Source: Lachnospiraceae bacterium (GTDB taxonomy: Bacteria > Bacillota_A > Clostridia > Lachnospirales > Lachnospiraceae). From it: a stretch of DNA of 8,907 nt. Both the position numbers and the translations under genes were made by a program. The stretch covers positions 1 through 8,907 of the forward strand of contig VSNT01000143.1 of NCBI GenBank assembly GCA_009774465.1, given 5' to 3'. The notes below the pieces were generated by a model. That model made no database searches, had not been told where the DNA came from, and was given only the letters and a program-made list of their open reading frames with translations. Positions within the stretch are counted from its first letter, which is position 1. Every line of letters starts with the position of its first letter. Below, piece after piece: positions 1-6,130 of this stretch.

Positions 1-2
1 CA

Positions 3-875
3 TTTGATTCAAAAATTGATAATATTACAGCTGAGTCTCAGCATATAGTTGATGAGTTCCTTGGATATTATACATTTCCCAATTCATATGGTGGAATGAT
101 AAAAAAGATACAAAAAAAGTTGAATATAACTGATTTTAAAAAATTGACATATGGAAATTACATAGAAATAATGAGTCAATATCAACAAGGAGCTTCTAAT
201 TATAAGTATGCGGACAGCTTTTTTAGATATTTGTATGCATTTGATCTTTTGGATTGCTCAGATGAGTTTATACTAACATATGGCGATAAAACAAAGATAA
301 TTAAAGAGTTTAAAAGGTTACAAAACAAAGAAGGTTCAGATAAAAAAAGTGATTTTTCTGCACCAACACTTTCTTTTTATGAAATTGAAAAGTTAATAAA
401 GTATTGTGACGAAGTGGGAGAAGCTATAGATTTTACGAGTTATTCATGCTTAAGATCAGCGTTTGCTTTTTATATTTTGTTTTTCGTGGGTAAAAAAAGA
501 GATGAATTTGCAAAGTGTACAATGAGTGGATATGATAATGGAATACTTGAAATTGCAGGTGAAATTATAGAGATACCTCCTAAGTTTAAGTCAATGTTTG
601 AGTATGCAAGACAAAAAAATAAGGAAACGAAGTTTTCAGAAGTGACAAAGTGGATTTCTAAATTGGGTTCCTATGTGAATATTGAACAATTAACTCCGAT
701 AAAAATATCTCATGCGAGAGAAGAGTATTTATTTAGATGTCCTGCATGTGGAAAAAGTTTTCTTTCACTATCAGAAAATTGGAAAATAGTTAATGGAAAA
801 ATAATCTGTAATGAATGTGCGGGAATTCTATTGAGCGATGAAGTAAAAAAAACGAACAATCACAATTTGAAGTAG
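3..875 (+). CDS. Integrase-like helical protein with C-terminal zinc ribbon, 5' end outside window
   Basis: The frame is open from the first bases of the window, and the first ATG (96) has no usable ribosome binding site, so the gene starts upstream; 290 residues are visible. Two helical blocks, roughly 66-280 and 360-620, resemble the SAM-like core-binding part and the start of the catalytic part of tyrosine recombinases. The place where those enzymes carry their first catalytic arginine reads FVGKKRDEF, and no HxxR or terminal Tyr region follows, so a working recombinase is unlikely. Instead the C-terminus has a zinc ribbon: CPAC (Cys codons at 738 and 747) and CNEC (807 and 816). I infer a DNA-binding module. 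The ORF ends 11 nt before the next annotated start, but an A8 run at 845-852 probably joins it to the downstream DUF3883 frame. The integrase resemblance is weak; the zinc ribbon is clear. Confidence 0.6.
   Translation, partial: FDSKIDNITAESQHIVDEFLGYYTFPNSYGGMIKKIQKKLNITDFKKLTYGNYIEIMSQYQQGASNYKYADSFFRYLYAFDLLDCSDEFILTYGDKTKIIKEFKRLQNKEGSDKKSDFSAPTLSFYEIEKLIKYCDEVGEAIDFTSYSCLRSAFAFYILFFVGKKRDEFAKCTMSGYDNGILEIAGEIIEIPPKFKSMFEYARQKNKETKFSEVTKWISKLGSYVNIEQLTPIKISHAREEYLFRCPACGKSFLSLSENWKIVNGKIICNECAGILLSDEVKKTNNHNLK
845..852 (+). other. A8 run, candidate -1 frameshift site
   Basis: In the upstream frame the codons are GTA AAA AAA ACG. A one-base backward slip gives AAA AAA AAC and enters the DUF3883 frame, which has been open since its last stop (839-841). 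The upstream frame stops at 873-875, so the two frames overlap only over 842-872, and this run lies inside that stretch. A weak AT-rich stem (855-862 with 883-891, one bulge) follows about 3 nt downstream. A AAA AAA is a known slippery heptamer in bacteria. A homopolymer sequencing error or a real inactivating indel would look the same. Confidence 0.45.
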
Positions 876-886
876 TAGAAGTTGAT

Positions 887-1399
887 TTGTTGGACGAAAC
901 TGAAAAAGATAGAATTCATCTATATGTATCCTCATATGAGCAAATGCGAGATACGGTAAAAGCTCCTTGTGATTTTGAAGAATGGAATAAATATTTAAAA
1001 AAGATAGGTGAAATGGGAGAAAAATATGTATTTACTTCTGAGGTGCAGAAATTACTTGATGCAGGGAGGGAAGATTTGGCTGAGCAGGTAGATGCCTCTG
1101 TATCTGAAGACCATACAAATGGATATGATATTTTGTCGTATACTATAGATGGGAAAAAACTTTTTATTGAGGTTAAGTCAACACCGGGTACGAAGGAAGA
1201 GCCTTTTTATATTAGTAAAAACGAATTGGATAGAGCAAAAGAATTAAAACGAAAAGGAGAACTGTATGCAATATATCGTGTGTATAATGTTGGAAAAAGC
1301 GAGATTAATATGCACATTTTTATTGATATAGACAAATTTGATTTTGAGGAAATTGCTTATAAAGTTTCAATTAGTGACGATAAGTTAAATGGGGCATAG
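887..1399 (+). CDS. DUF3883 domain protein (PD-(D/E)XK nuclease-like)
   Basis: As a separate ORF this is 170 residues from a TTG, but no good Shine-Dalgarno precedes it. The frame stays open back to 842 with plausible coding sequence (SKKNEQSQFEVVEVD), so it is more likely the C-terminal half of the upstream gene reached by -1 frameshifting. Counting from the TTG, a GEMGEKYV helix (around 41-48) is followed by GYD (Asp81), a hairpin, and IEVK (Glu95, Lys97), then a K/R-rich segment and a Y-x-IYRVY strand. This is the DUF3883 (NO VEIN C-terminal) pattern, with D...ExK residues matching a PD-(D/E)XK nuclease core. DUF3883 domains are common in restriction-like and other defence proteins. All core residues are present, so the domain should fold and may cut or bind nucleic acid; its target is unknown. 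Confidence 0.75.
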   Translation: MLDETEKDRIHLYVSSYEQMRDTVKAPCDFEEWNKYLKKIGEMGEKYVFTSEVQKLLDAGREDLAEQVDASVSEDHTNGYDILSYTIDGKKLFIEVKSTPGTKEEPFYISKNELDRAKELKRKGELYAIYRVYNVGKSEINMHIFIDIDKFDFEEIAYKVSISDDKLNGA

Positions 1400-1500
1400 C
1401 AGAAAATTTAAATTAGGAAGATATGAATTCATGTGGTGATTTTGAAGACAGATTAGTTGAGAAGGTATAGTCCAATGGGATGTAAGGAGACATGATTTAA
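1400..1500 (+). other. Short intergenic region before the membrane protein gene
   Basis: No convincing promoter boxes or terminator are visible. A 15-codon ORF (ATG 1423, stop 1468-1470) has a weak AGGA at 1415-1418 and might be a leader peptide or gene remnant. The clearest element is AAGGAGA at 1484-1490, the binding site for the ATG at 1501 (10-nt spacing). Confidence 0.4.
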
Positions 1501-2493
1501 ATGAAACGAGTTAGAAGATTTATGGACTTACAAAAGATGAAAAGCAATAGAATATTGATAATAGTAATTATATCACTGCTAATCGCTCCATTTGTTATTA
1601 ATGTTGGATTAATGTTTACAGATTTTGTGTATGATAAAACGAGCATTACTATGACCGCAGAAGGACTGAACAATGTACAGTGGTTAGAATTCTGGAAGGA
1701 TTATATATCAGTAGCTATTGCGTTCTTAGGAATATATTTAGTATGGGATTCTTCCAATAAAGATAGAAAGGTACAGAGTTATAAAGATTTGTCTGAGCAG
1801 TATTTAAGGGATGTCAGCGAAGAAGAGAAAGCATTGGTGGAAATTTCACAATGTTTTAATGTAGGAATAATTCATAAAGCATTAGGGTATTTGGACAATA
1901 CGTTAGTTCAAGATAGCAGATTAATTCTTCAAGAAGCAAGAGATAAAATTGATGAAGGTCATGTGAAATTTGAATTGCTTACGGATTTATCAGATGATTT
2001 TGAAAAATGTAAAAATTGTATTTATAATCCCTGTACAGACAAAAGAATAAAGAAGGAATTAAGGGATATTTTCTATGATATGGAAAAACATTATATAGAC
2101 ATGTTAAACGCAGGGGAAGATTGTATTAATAAGATTATATGTGAACAGAACAATATCAAGCAGATAGGTATTTATACAGAATTAATTAACGGACTCAAAC
2201 AGCAAATTTCATATATGCAGGAAGCGGGGGTTACACCTGACAAAATTGGACAAGTGCAGCAAGAGTTAATGGAGGTGGAAAAAAGTGTTGAAAGTTTAAA
2301 GAGTGCAAAATTGAATCAGGAAGTTTTGGATCAAATGATTGAGCCAATACATAAAGAAGTAGATTATTTGTCAAAATCTATGAGACCGAAATTTAATAGG
2401 TATTGTAAATGCTATATTGATCTTAGAAAAAAACATGCTTCAGAATTAAGAAATGATGGAAATGTAAAATATGTTAAAGAGAATAATACATGA
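1501..2493 (+). CDS. Two-transmembrane protein with long coiled-coil cytoplasmic domain, unrecognised
   Basis: The 330-residue protein has an ATG preceded by AAGGAGA. A basic N-terminus (KRVRR) precedes a hydrophobic helix at 18-39. A short loop with a WLEFWKDY motif (61-68) leads into a second, weaker helix at about 67-82. By the positive-inside rule both ends should face the cytoplasm, with a small external loop. The remaining 250 or so residues are highly charged and helical, with heptad-like stretches around 225-290 suggesting oligomerisation. A CKNC...C cluster lies near 170-178. The pattern of two N-terminal helices with a W-x-x-F-W-x-x-Y motif between them is seen in many small accessory-region proteins of Firmicutes, but I do not recognise a named family. 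It follows the DUF3883 gene by 101 bp. A role as membrane effector or anchor partner is only an inference. Confidence 0.7.
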   Translation: MKRVRRFMDLQKMKSNRILIIVIISLLIAPFVINVGLMFTDFVYDKTSITMTAEGLNNVQWLEFWKDYISVAIAFLGIYLVWDSSNKDRKVQSYKDLSEQYLRDVSEEEKALVEISQCFNVGIIHKALGYLDNTLVQDSRLILQEARDKIDEGHVKFELLTDLSDDFEKCKNCIYNPCTDKRIKKELRDIFYDMEKHYIDMLNAGEDCINKIICEQNNIKQIGIYTELINGLKQQISYMQEAGVTPDKIGQVQQELMEVEKSVESLKSAKLNQEVLDQMIEPIHKEVDYLSKSMRPKFNRYCKCYIDLRKKHASELRNDGNVKYVKENNT

Positions 2494-2501
2494 AACTAGG
2501 C

Positions 2502-2552
2502 ATTGTGACACAATAGAATCTGTGAAGGAATAATTTTGTGAGTTCTATTGTG
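2502..2552. repeat. Nested inverted repeats between the membrane protein gene and the hsdR remnant
   Basis: ATTGTG-A-CACAAT at 2502-2514 is a perfect 6-bp palindrome with a one-base centre. Its right half belongs to a second, larger inverted repeat: CACAATAGAA (2509-2518) and TTCTATTGTG (2543-2552), a perfect 10-bp match separated by 24 bp. The two alternatives are mutually exclusive hairpins in RNA. The T6 at 2568-2573 is too far from either stem for a standard terminator. It could be a regulator operator, an attenuator-like structure, or the scar of the event that truncated hsdR just downstream. Confidence 0.55.
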
Positions 2553-2630
2553 ATAGTGGGAGTTGTGTTTTTTAAATATTATAAAAATCCATGAAAACAA
2601 GCATATATTCGGATTGTTCTATGTGTCATC

Positions 2631-3687
2631 ACAGAGAAAAATCTGCCGGATGAATATGACAAGGACGATTATCAGGTGCTTTTGGTTGCGGATAAGTATC
2701 AGACAGGATTTGAACAGCCGAAGTTGTGTGCTATGTATATTCTGAAAAAATCACATGGCGTGGCGGCATTTTCAAAGTATTACACAAAGACGGTTTTGTC
2801 TAATCAGTTACGCCTCGTGCAATTTATGATATTGATGCAAAGATAGAGGGATACTTTTTTTGGGACCCTGCTGATGTAGAGGCATTTAATAAAGTATTAT
2901 ATGAATCAGTACATACGGCGAAGGATAAAAGGCAGATGACTTTTTACTTGCAGAAAGCGAAACGTGTGATAGATGAATTTCCAGAAGAAAAAAGGACACA
3001 GGTAGCATTGGATATCAGGCATTTCATCAGATTTTATGAATTCTGCTACAGGCTTCCTGCTTTGAGGATGTGGAACTGCACAAGAAATATAATTTCCTGT
3101 CATATTTGACAGCGTATATCAGAATTAATCATGGAGGGGGAGGCTATAATCTTGACGGCATGATTCAGGCATCTGAATTCCTTCAGAAAAGAGGAGAGGA
3201 ACACAAGAAAAGCGGTATAACTGCAAGTCCTGTGTTGAAGCTGCCCACAGCATATGATATTGTATTGACTTCCGCAAAGGAAGAGCGCTTTTCGCAAATT
3301 ATCAGAGAGATAAACAGCAGGACAGGCAAACAATATGACAATGATGTTGCAATCAAGGCAGCATTGCAGATTCGGGATATTATGAAGAAGTCGGAGGAGC
3401 TAAAAACCAGTGCAAAGAATAATTCCGAACAGAATTTTGAATTTGCGTATTTTGATCATGTTGATAATGCGCTGATAGATGGTCTGGAGCAAAATCAGGA
3501 TTTCTTCACTTTGTTGTTACAGAATGATGAAATTAAGCGTGAAGTGCTGGGGTTGTTCTTGAGTGATACTTATCATAGTTTGCGGAATGGAGATGATGCG
3601 AGAGGTGGGATGGTATATCAATATGGTAATCCAAAACTGATGATGGTTGCGGAAAAACCTGTGGATTATGGGGCAAAGGAAGAATAA
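2631..3687 (+). pseudogene. hsdR: Type I restriction enzyme R subunit, 3' remnant with several lesions
   Basis: Three successive frames together spell the C-terminal half of an HsdR-type helicase/translocase. Frame 1 (about 2631-2807) reads LPDEYDKDDYQVLLVADKYQ, then TGFEQPKLCAMY...GVAA, the motif V region. It then jumps to FSKYYTKTVLSN at about 2768, so the stretch with motif VI (QTLSRLNR in relatives) has been lost in frame. A one-base loss near 2802-2807 moves coding to VTPRAIYDIDAKIEGYFF...RFYEF. A second one-base loss near 3041-3043 moves it to LLQASCFEDVELHKKYNF and the C-terminal helical domain ending at 3687. The helicase N-terminus and nuclease domain are absent, as are hsdM and hsdS in this window. 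The ATG at 3070 opens a 205-codon ORF, but it is only the tail of this gene. Base composition looks more GC-rich than the neighbours, which suggests a different origin. The family and the breaks are clear; the exact left edge is not. Confidence 0.85.
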
Positions 3688-3751
3688 CAAGATATAATGT
3701 ATCTTACAGCATAAATAACTGCTAAATACATAGGGAAAGTCTTATAATAAT

Positions 3752-3762
3752 TTAAATTATGA
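3752..3762 (+). repeat. 11-bp direct repeat, left copy (possible target-site duplication)
   Basis: TTAAATTATGA abuts the left palindrome, sharing one base with it. The same 11 bases occur at 4850-4860, 7 bp beyond the right palindrome. Together they frame the YhcG gene with its two palindromes. The sequence is AT-rich, so chance is possible, but the position fits an insertion duplication. Confidence 0.45.
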
Positions 3763-3788
3763 ATTCGCTACACACTGTGTAGCGAATT
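3762..3788. repeat. 27-bp perfect palindrome, left copy
   Basis: Arm AATTCGCTACACA (3762-3774), central C, then its exact reverse complement (3776-3788). The copy at 4816-4842 is identical over all 27 bases and both are followed by GGAA. In mRNA it would fold into a 12-bp stem with a three-base loop ending directly at the ribosome binding site of the next gene. No T tract follows on either strand, so it is not an intrinsic terminator. It may be a recombination end, an operator, or a translational control hairpin. Confidence 0.95.
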
Positions 3789-3796
3789 GGAAGGAG
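3789..3796 (+). promoter_or_regulatory. Strong ribosome binding site deciding a GTG start
   Basis: GGAAGGAG begins at the first base after the palindrome and sits 7 nt before GTG 3804. This fixes the YhcG start and puts the site immediately 3' of a stable hairpin. Confidence 0.8.
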
Positions 3797-3803
3797 TTTA
3801 GAA

Positions 3804-4817
3804 GTGCCAAAAATTAATTTGATAGACAGTGAAGAAGAACGCCAGTTTTATAGAGATATTCATAAGATATTGGAATGTGCTAAAAATACAGCCTATGCAG
3901 CAGTTAATGATATTATGACTTATGCTTATTGGGACATTGGAGAGAGAATTGTTGAACAAGAACAAAAAGGGGTGTCTAAGGCAAAATATGGCTCATATCT
4001 AATAAAAAGATTAGCACAAGAACTTTCGGGTGAATATGGTTCGGGTTTTTCTGTTGCGACTATTAGAAATTGCAGACAGTTATATTTGACATTTTCAAAA
4101 GAATCATATGGTTATTCAATGCTTGGAAAAGTTCATTGGTCTCATCTTAGGACGATAATGCGGCTGGATGATGAGGACGAACGTAATTTTTATTTAAATG
4201 AAGTAGCAAATGAATATTGGTCTGTTAGAGAACTTGAACGTAATATAAAATCGGGTTATTATAAGCGTATTCTTTCAACACAGTTTCCAGATAAAGCAGG
4301 ACAGACCCCCAAATTTGTAAAAGATCCATACGTCTTGGAGTTTATGGGTATCAATAATTATGATAAAATCATTGAGAAAGATGTTGAAAGTGCAATTATC
4401 AGCCATTTGCAGAAATTTTTACTGGAAATGGGTAAAGGATTTTGCTTTGTGGATAGGCAGATGCACATATGCACTGAAACATCAGATTTTTATATTGATT
4501 TGGTGTTTTATAATTATATTTTAAAGTGTTTTGTGCTGATAGACCTGAAGACACATAAACTGACACATCAGGATATCGGACAGATGGATATGTATATCAG
4601 AATGTTTGATGATTTAAAACGGCAGCCGGATGACAACCCAACGATTGGTATTATTTTCTGCACAGATAAAGACGAAACGATGGTAAAATATTCTGTTTTA
4701 AATGAAAGTGAACAGATATTTGCATCCAAATATATGACAGTATTGCCGACAGTAGAGGAACTTCAAGATGAATTAGAGCGTAATAAATTGATGTATAATG
4801 AAAATAAATTGAAATAA
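3804..4817 (+). CDS. YhcG-family (DUF1016) PDDEXK nuclease
   Basis: This 337-residue protein starts at GTG with a strong ribosome binding site and looks complete. The N-terminal DUF1016 helical domain covers about 12-160, including YWDIGERIVEQEQ (42-54), YGSYLIKRLAQELS (62-75), FSVATIRNCRQLY (82-94) and YWSVRELERNI (138-148). The C-terminal PDDEXK nuclease domain covers about 190-310. It has YIDLVFYN with Asp232, LIDLK with Asp247 and Lys249, and HQDIGQMDMY with Gln260, the D...(D/E)xK...Q pattern, so it should be catalytically competent. DUF1016 genes are widespread, often multi-copy, and often sit in or beside type I restriction loci; their biological role is unsettled. Here the gene follows an hsdR remnant, yet it is tightly enclosed by two identical palindromes, and its stop codon overlaps the right one by two bases. 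This suggests it moved as a unit. Confidence 0.9.
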   Translation: MPKINLIDSEEERQFYRDIHKILECAKNTAYAAVNDIMTYAYWDIGERIVEQEQKGVSKAKYGSYLIKRLAQELSGEYGSGFSVATIRNCRQLYLTFSKESYGYSMLGKVHWSHLRTIMRLDDEDERNFYLNEVANEYWSVRELERNIKSGYYKRILSTQFPDKAGQTPKFVKDPYVLEFMGINNYDKIIEKDVESAIISHLQKFLLEMGKGFCFVDRQMHICTETSDFYIDLVFYNYILKCFVLIDLKTHKLTHQDIGQMDMYIRMFDDLKRQPDDNPTIGIIFCTDKDETMVKYSVLNESEQIFASKYMTVLPTVEELQDELERNKLMYNENKLK

Positions 4818-4842
4818 TTCGCTACACACTGTGTAGCGAATT
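4816..4842. repeat. 27-bp perfect palindrome, right copy
   Basis: Identical to the palindrome at 3762-3788. It begins inside the TAA stop of the YhcG gene (4815-4817) and ends 37 bp before the tcmP start. As copies of a palindrome, the pair is both direct and inverted with respect to each other. The repeat unit (palindrome plus gene) is 1054 bp. Confidence 0.95.
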
Positions 4843-4849
4843 GGAAAAA

Positions 4850-4860
4850 TTAAATTATGA
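4850..4860 (+). repeat. 11-bp direct repeat, right copy
   Basis: TTAAATTATGA, identical to 3752-3762, lying between the right palindrome and the tcmP ribosome binding site. Removing 3763-4860 would restore a continuous AT-rich leader running from the end of the hsdR remnant to tcmP. Confidence 0.45.
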
Positions 4861-4867
4861 TAATAAT

Positions 4868-4873
4868 AAGGGG
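4868..4873 (+). promoter_or_regulatory. Ribosome binding site for tcmP
   Basis: AAGGGG lies 6 nt before ATG 4880. This decides the start against the in-frame TTG at 4841, which lies inside the palindrome and has no such site. Confidence 0.7.
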
Positions 4874-4879
4874 ATTTTA

Positions 4880-6130
4880 ATGCCAAAAGATAATAGAAAC
4901 TTCTTTGAAAAGAAAAAAGATTGGTCGGAAATAAAAGATACTTTGCTTGGTGCCTATCTGAAACCGTACTTTCAAAAAATTTTGACGACAAGGCATCCTG
5001 TTTTTTATGTTGATTGTTTTTCGGGTAAAGGAAGATTTGACGATGGGAAACCGGGCTCTCCAATTATAGCTTTGGATGTTCGGCAAGAGTGTATGGCAAG
5101 TACAAAATCAGAAAAAGCAAGTATCGATATGTGCTTTATTGATTTAAATTATGCGCCGGAACTTGAAAAGAATTTGAGAGACTATGGGGACTTTAGATGG
5201 AAGCCTATTATTATATCTGGAAAATATGAAGAAAAAATAGTTGAAGTTCTTGAAAATAAAAGAAATTACAATGTGTTTCTGTATATTGATCCATATGGAA
5301 TTCAGGCATTAGATTCCGAACTGTTTGATAGATTCTCATTGTGTGCTTTTGCATCATTTGAGATGTTGATAAATTTTAATTCTTTTGGATTTTTTAGAGA
5401 GGCTTGCAGGGCTTTAAAGGTAGATTACACGAAAGATGTCGCATTAACTGACCTTGATGACTTGATTGAATATTCACCGATACAGGTCGATACCAGTCAA
5501 AAATCTGTTGAATTGCTCAATAAAATTGCAGATGGAACTTACTGGCAAGATATAGTTAATGATTTTAATGCAGGACAAATCGATGGTTATCAGGCAGAGG
5601 AGAAATTGTCAACTTGCTATAAGCAGCAACTACAGAAAAGATATACATATGTTCTTGATATGCCAATACAGATAAAAAAGACAAATCATCCGAAGTACAG
5701 ACTGATTCATGTATGTAATCATGAAGACGGATGTTTGTTGATGGCACAAAATATGTTGAAGAGGACAGATGAGTTGGTGCTGAATATACAAAGAGAAGGA
5801 CAGATGTCGATTTTTGATTATATGTCTGATGTGAGTACCGATAGTTCGGGGAAACAAACAACCATCTATGATGTGAAAAAGAAGATGCGTTCCTATTTAC
5901 AAAACTATAAAGAAGAAGTACATTTGAATAAATTGTTGGCAGAATTTTATGGGCATTATGGTTTGATTGGTTATATCAATATGGTTAATGATGCCCTTAA
6001 AGAATTAGAAGCGGATGGGTTTATACAAATTTGTAGACAACCACAAGTTTCAGAAAAAACCGGTCAACCTTTAAGATTTATGGAAGAAAAGGGAGGGCGC
6101 AGCGTTATAATCAGGAGGCTGCAATCATGA
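4880..6130 (+). CDS. tcmP: Three-Cys-motif partner protein TcmP
   Basis: The protein is 416 residues from ATG 4880. It opens with the family pattern NFFEKKKDWSEIKDTLLGAY (7-26). A Rossmann, methyltransferase-like core follows: FYVDCFSGKGRFDDG (42-56) resembles a nucleotide-binding loop, then CFIDLN (85-90), FLYIDPYG (133-140, comparable to a DPPY-type motif) and MLINFNSFG (162-170). The C-terminal third looks like a winged-helix region, ending around PLRFMEEKGG. TcmP is known as the regular partner of a three-Cys, radical-SAM-like protein, and that partner is the next gene: the tcmP TGA (6128-6130) overlaps its ATG (6127), so translation is coupled. The chemistry is not established; a role in modifying or sensing nucleic acid within a defence system is inferred from the fold and the island context. 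A promoter is not evident between the palindrome and the start. Confidence 0.85.
   Translation: MPKDNRNFFEKKKDWSEIKDTLLGAYLKPYFQKILTTRHPVFYVDCFSGKGRFDDGKPGSPIIALDVRQECMASTKSEKASIDMCFIDLNYAPELEKNLRDYGDFRWKPIIISGKYEEKIVEVLENKRNYNVFLYIDPYGIQALDSELFDRFSLCAFASFEMLINFNSFGFFREACRALKVDYTKDVALTDLDDLIEYSPIQVDTSQKSVELLNKIADGTYWQDIVNDFNAGQIDGYQAEEKLSTCYKQQLQKRYTYVLDMPIQIKKTNHPKYRLIHVCNHEDGCLLMAQNMLKRTDELVLNIQREGQMSIFDYMSDVSTDSSGKQTTIYDVKKKMRSYLQNYKEEVHLNKLLAEFYGHYGLIGYINMVNDALKELEADGFIQICRQPQVSEKTGQPLRFMEEKGGRSVIIRRLQS

Noticed and set aside
1423..1512. Short ORF at 1423-1470 and a coding-like stretch at 1467-1512 (reading VQWDVRRHDLNETS)
   Set aside because: Two short frames might be a gene remnant, but there is no start for the second and no recognised family; noted only in the intergenic entry.
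2563..2745. 60-codon + strand ORF in the gap before the hsdR remnant
   Set aside because: It lies in a different frame from the clear HsdR coding signal over the same bases and has no recognisable protein or good ribosome binding site.
3689..3705. Six-bp hairpin just after the hsdR remnant stop
   Set aside because: The stem is AT-only except one pair and lacks a following T run, so it is not supported as a terminator.
3743..3748. TATAAT as a -10 box for the YhcG gene
   Set aside because: No acceptable -35 hexamer lies 16-18 bp upstream and no TG extension precedes it; AT-rich sequence gives such matches by chance.
3762..3788. Palindrome as intrinsic terminator of the hsdR remnant
   Set aside because: No T tract follows on either strand, and the same sequence recurs after YhcG without one.
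4841..4879. TTG start adding 13 residues to TcmP
   Set aside because: It lies at the end of the palindrome without a Shine-Dalgarno site; ATG 4880 has AAGGGG at proper spacing and the family-like N-terminus follows it.
4773..5063. Minus-strand ORFs across the window, such as this one
   Set aside because: They are shadows of well-supported + strand genes, with no family resemblance or ribosome binding sites.
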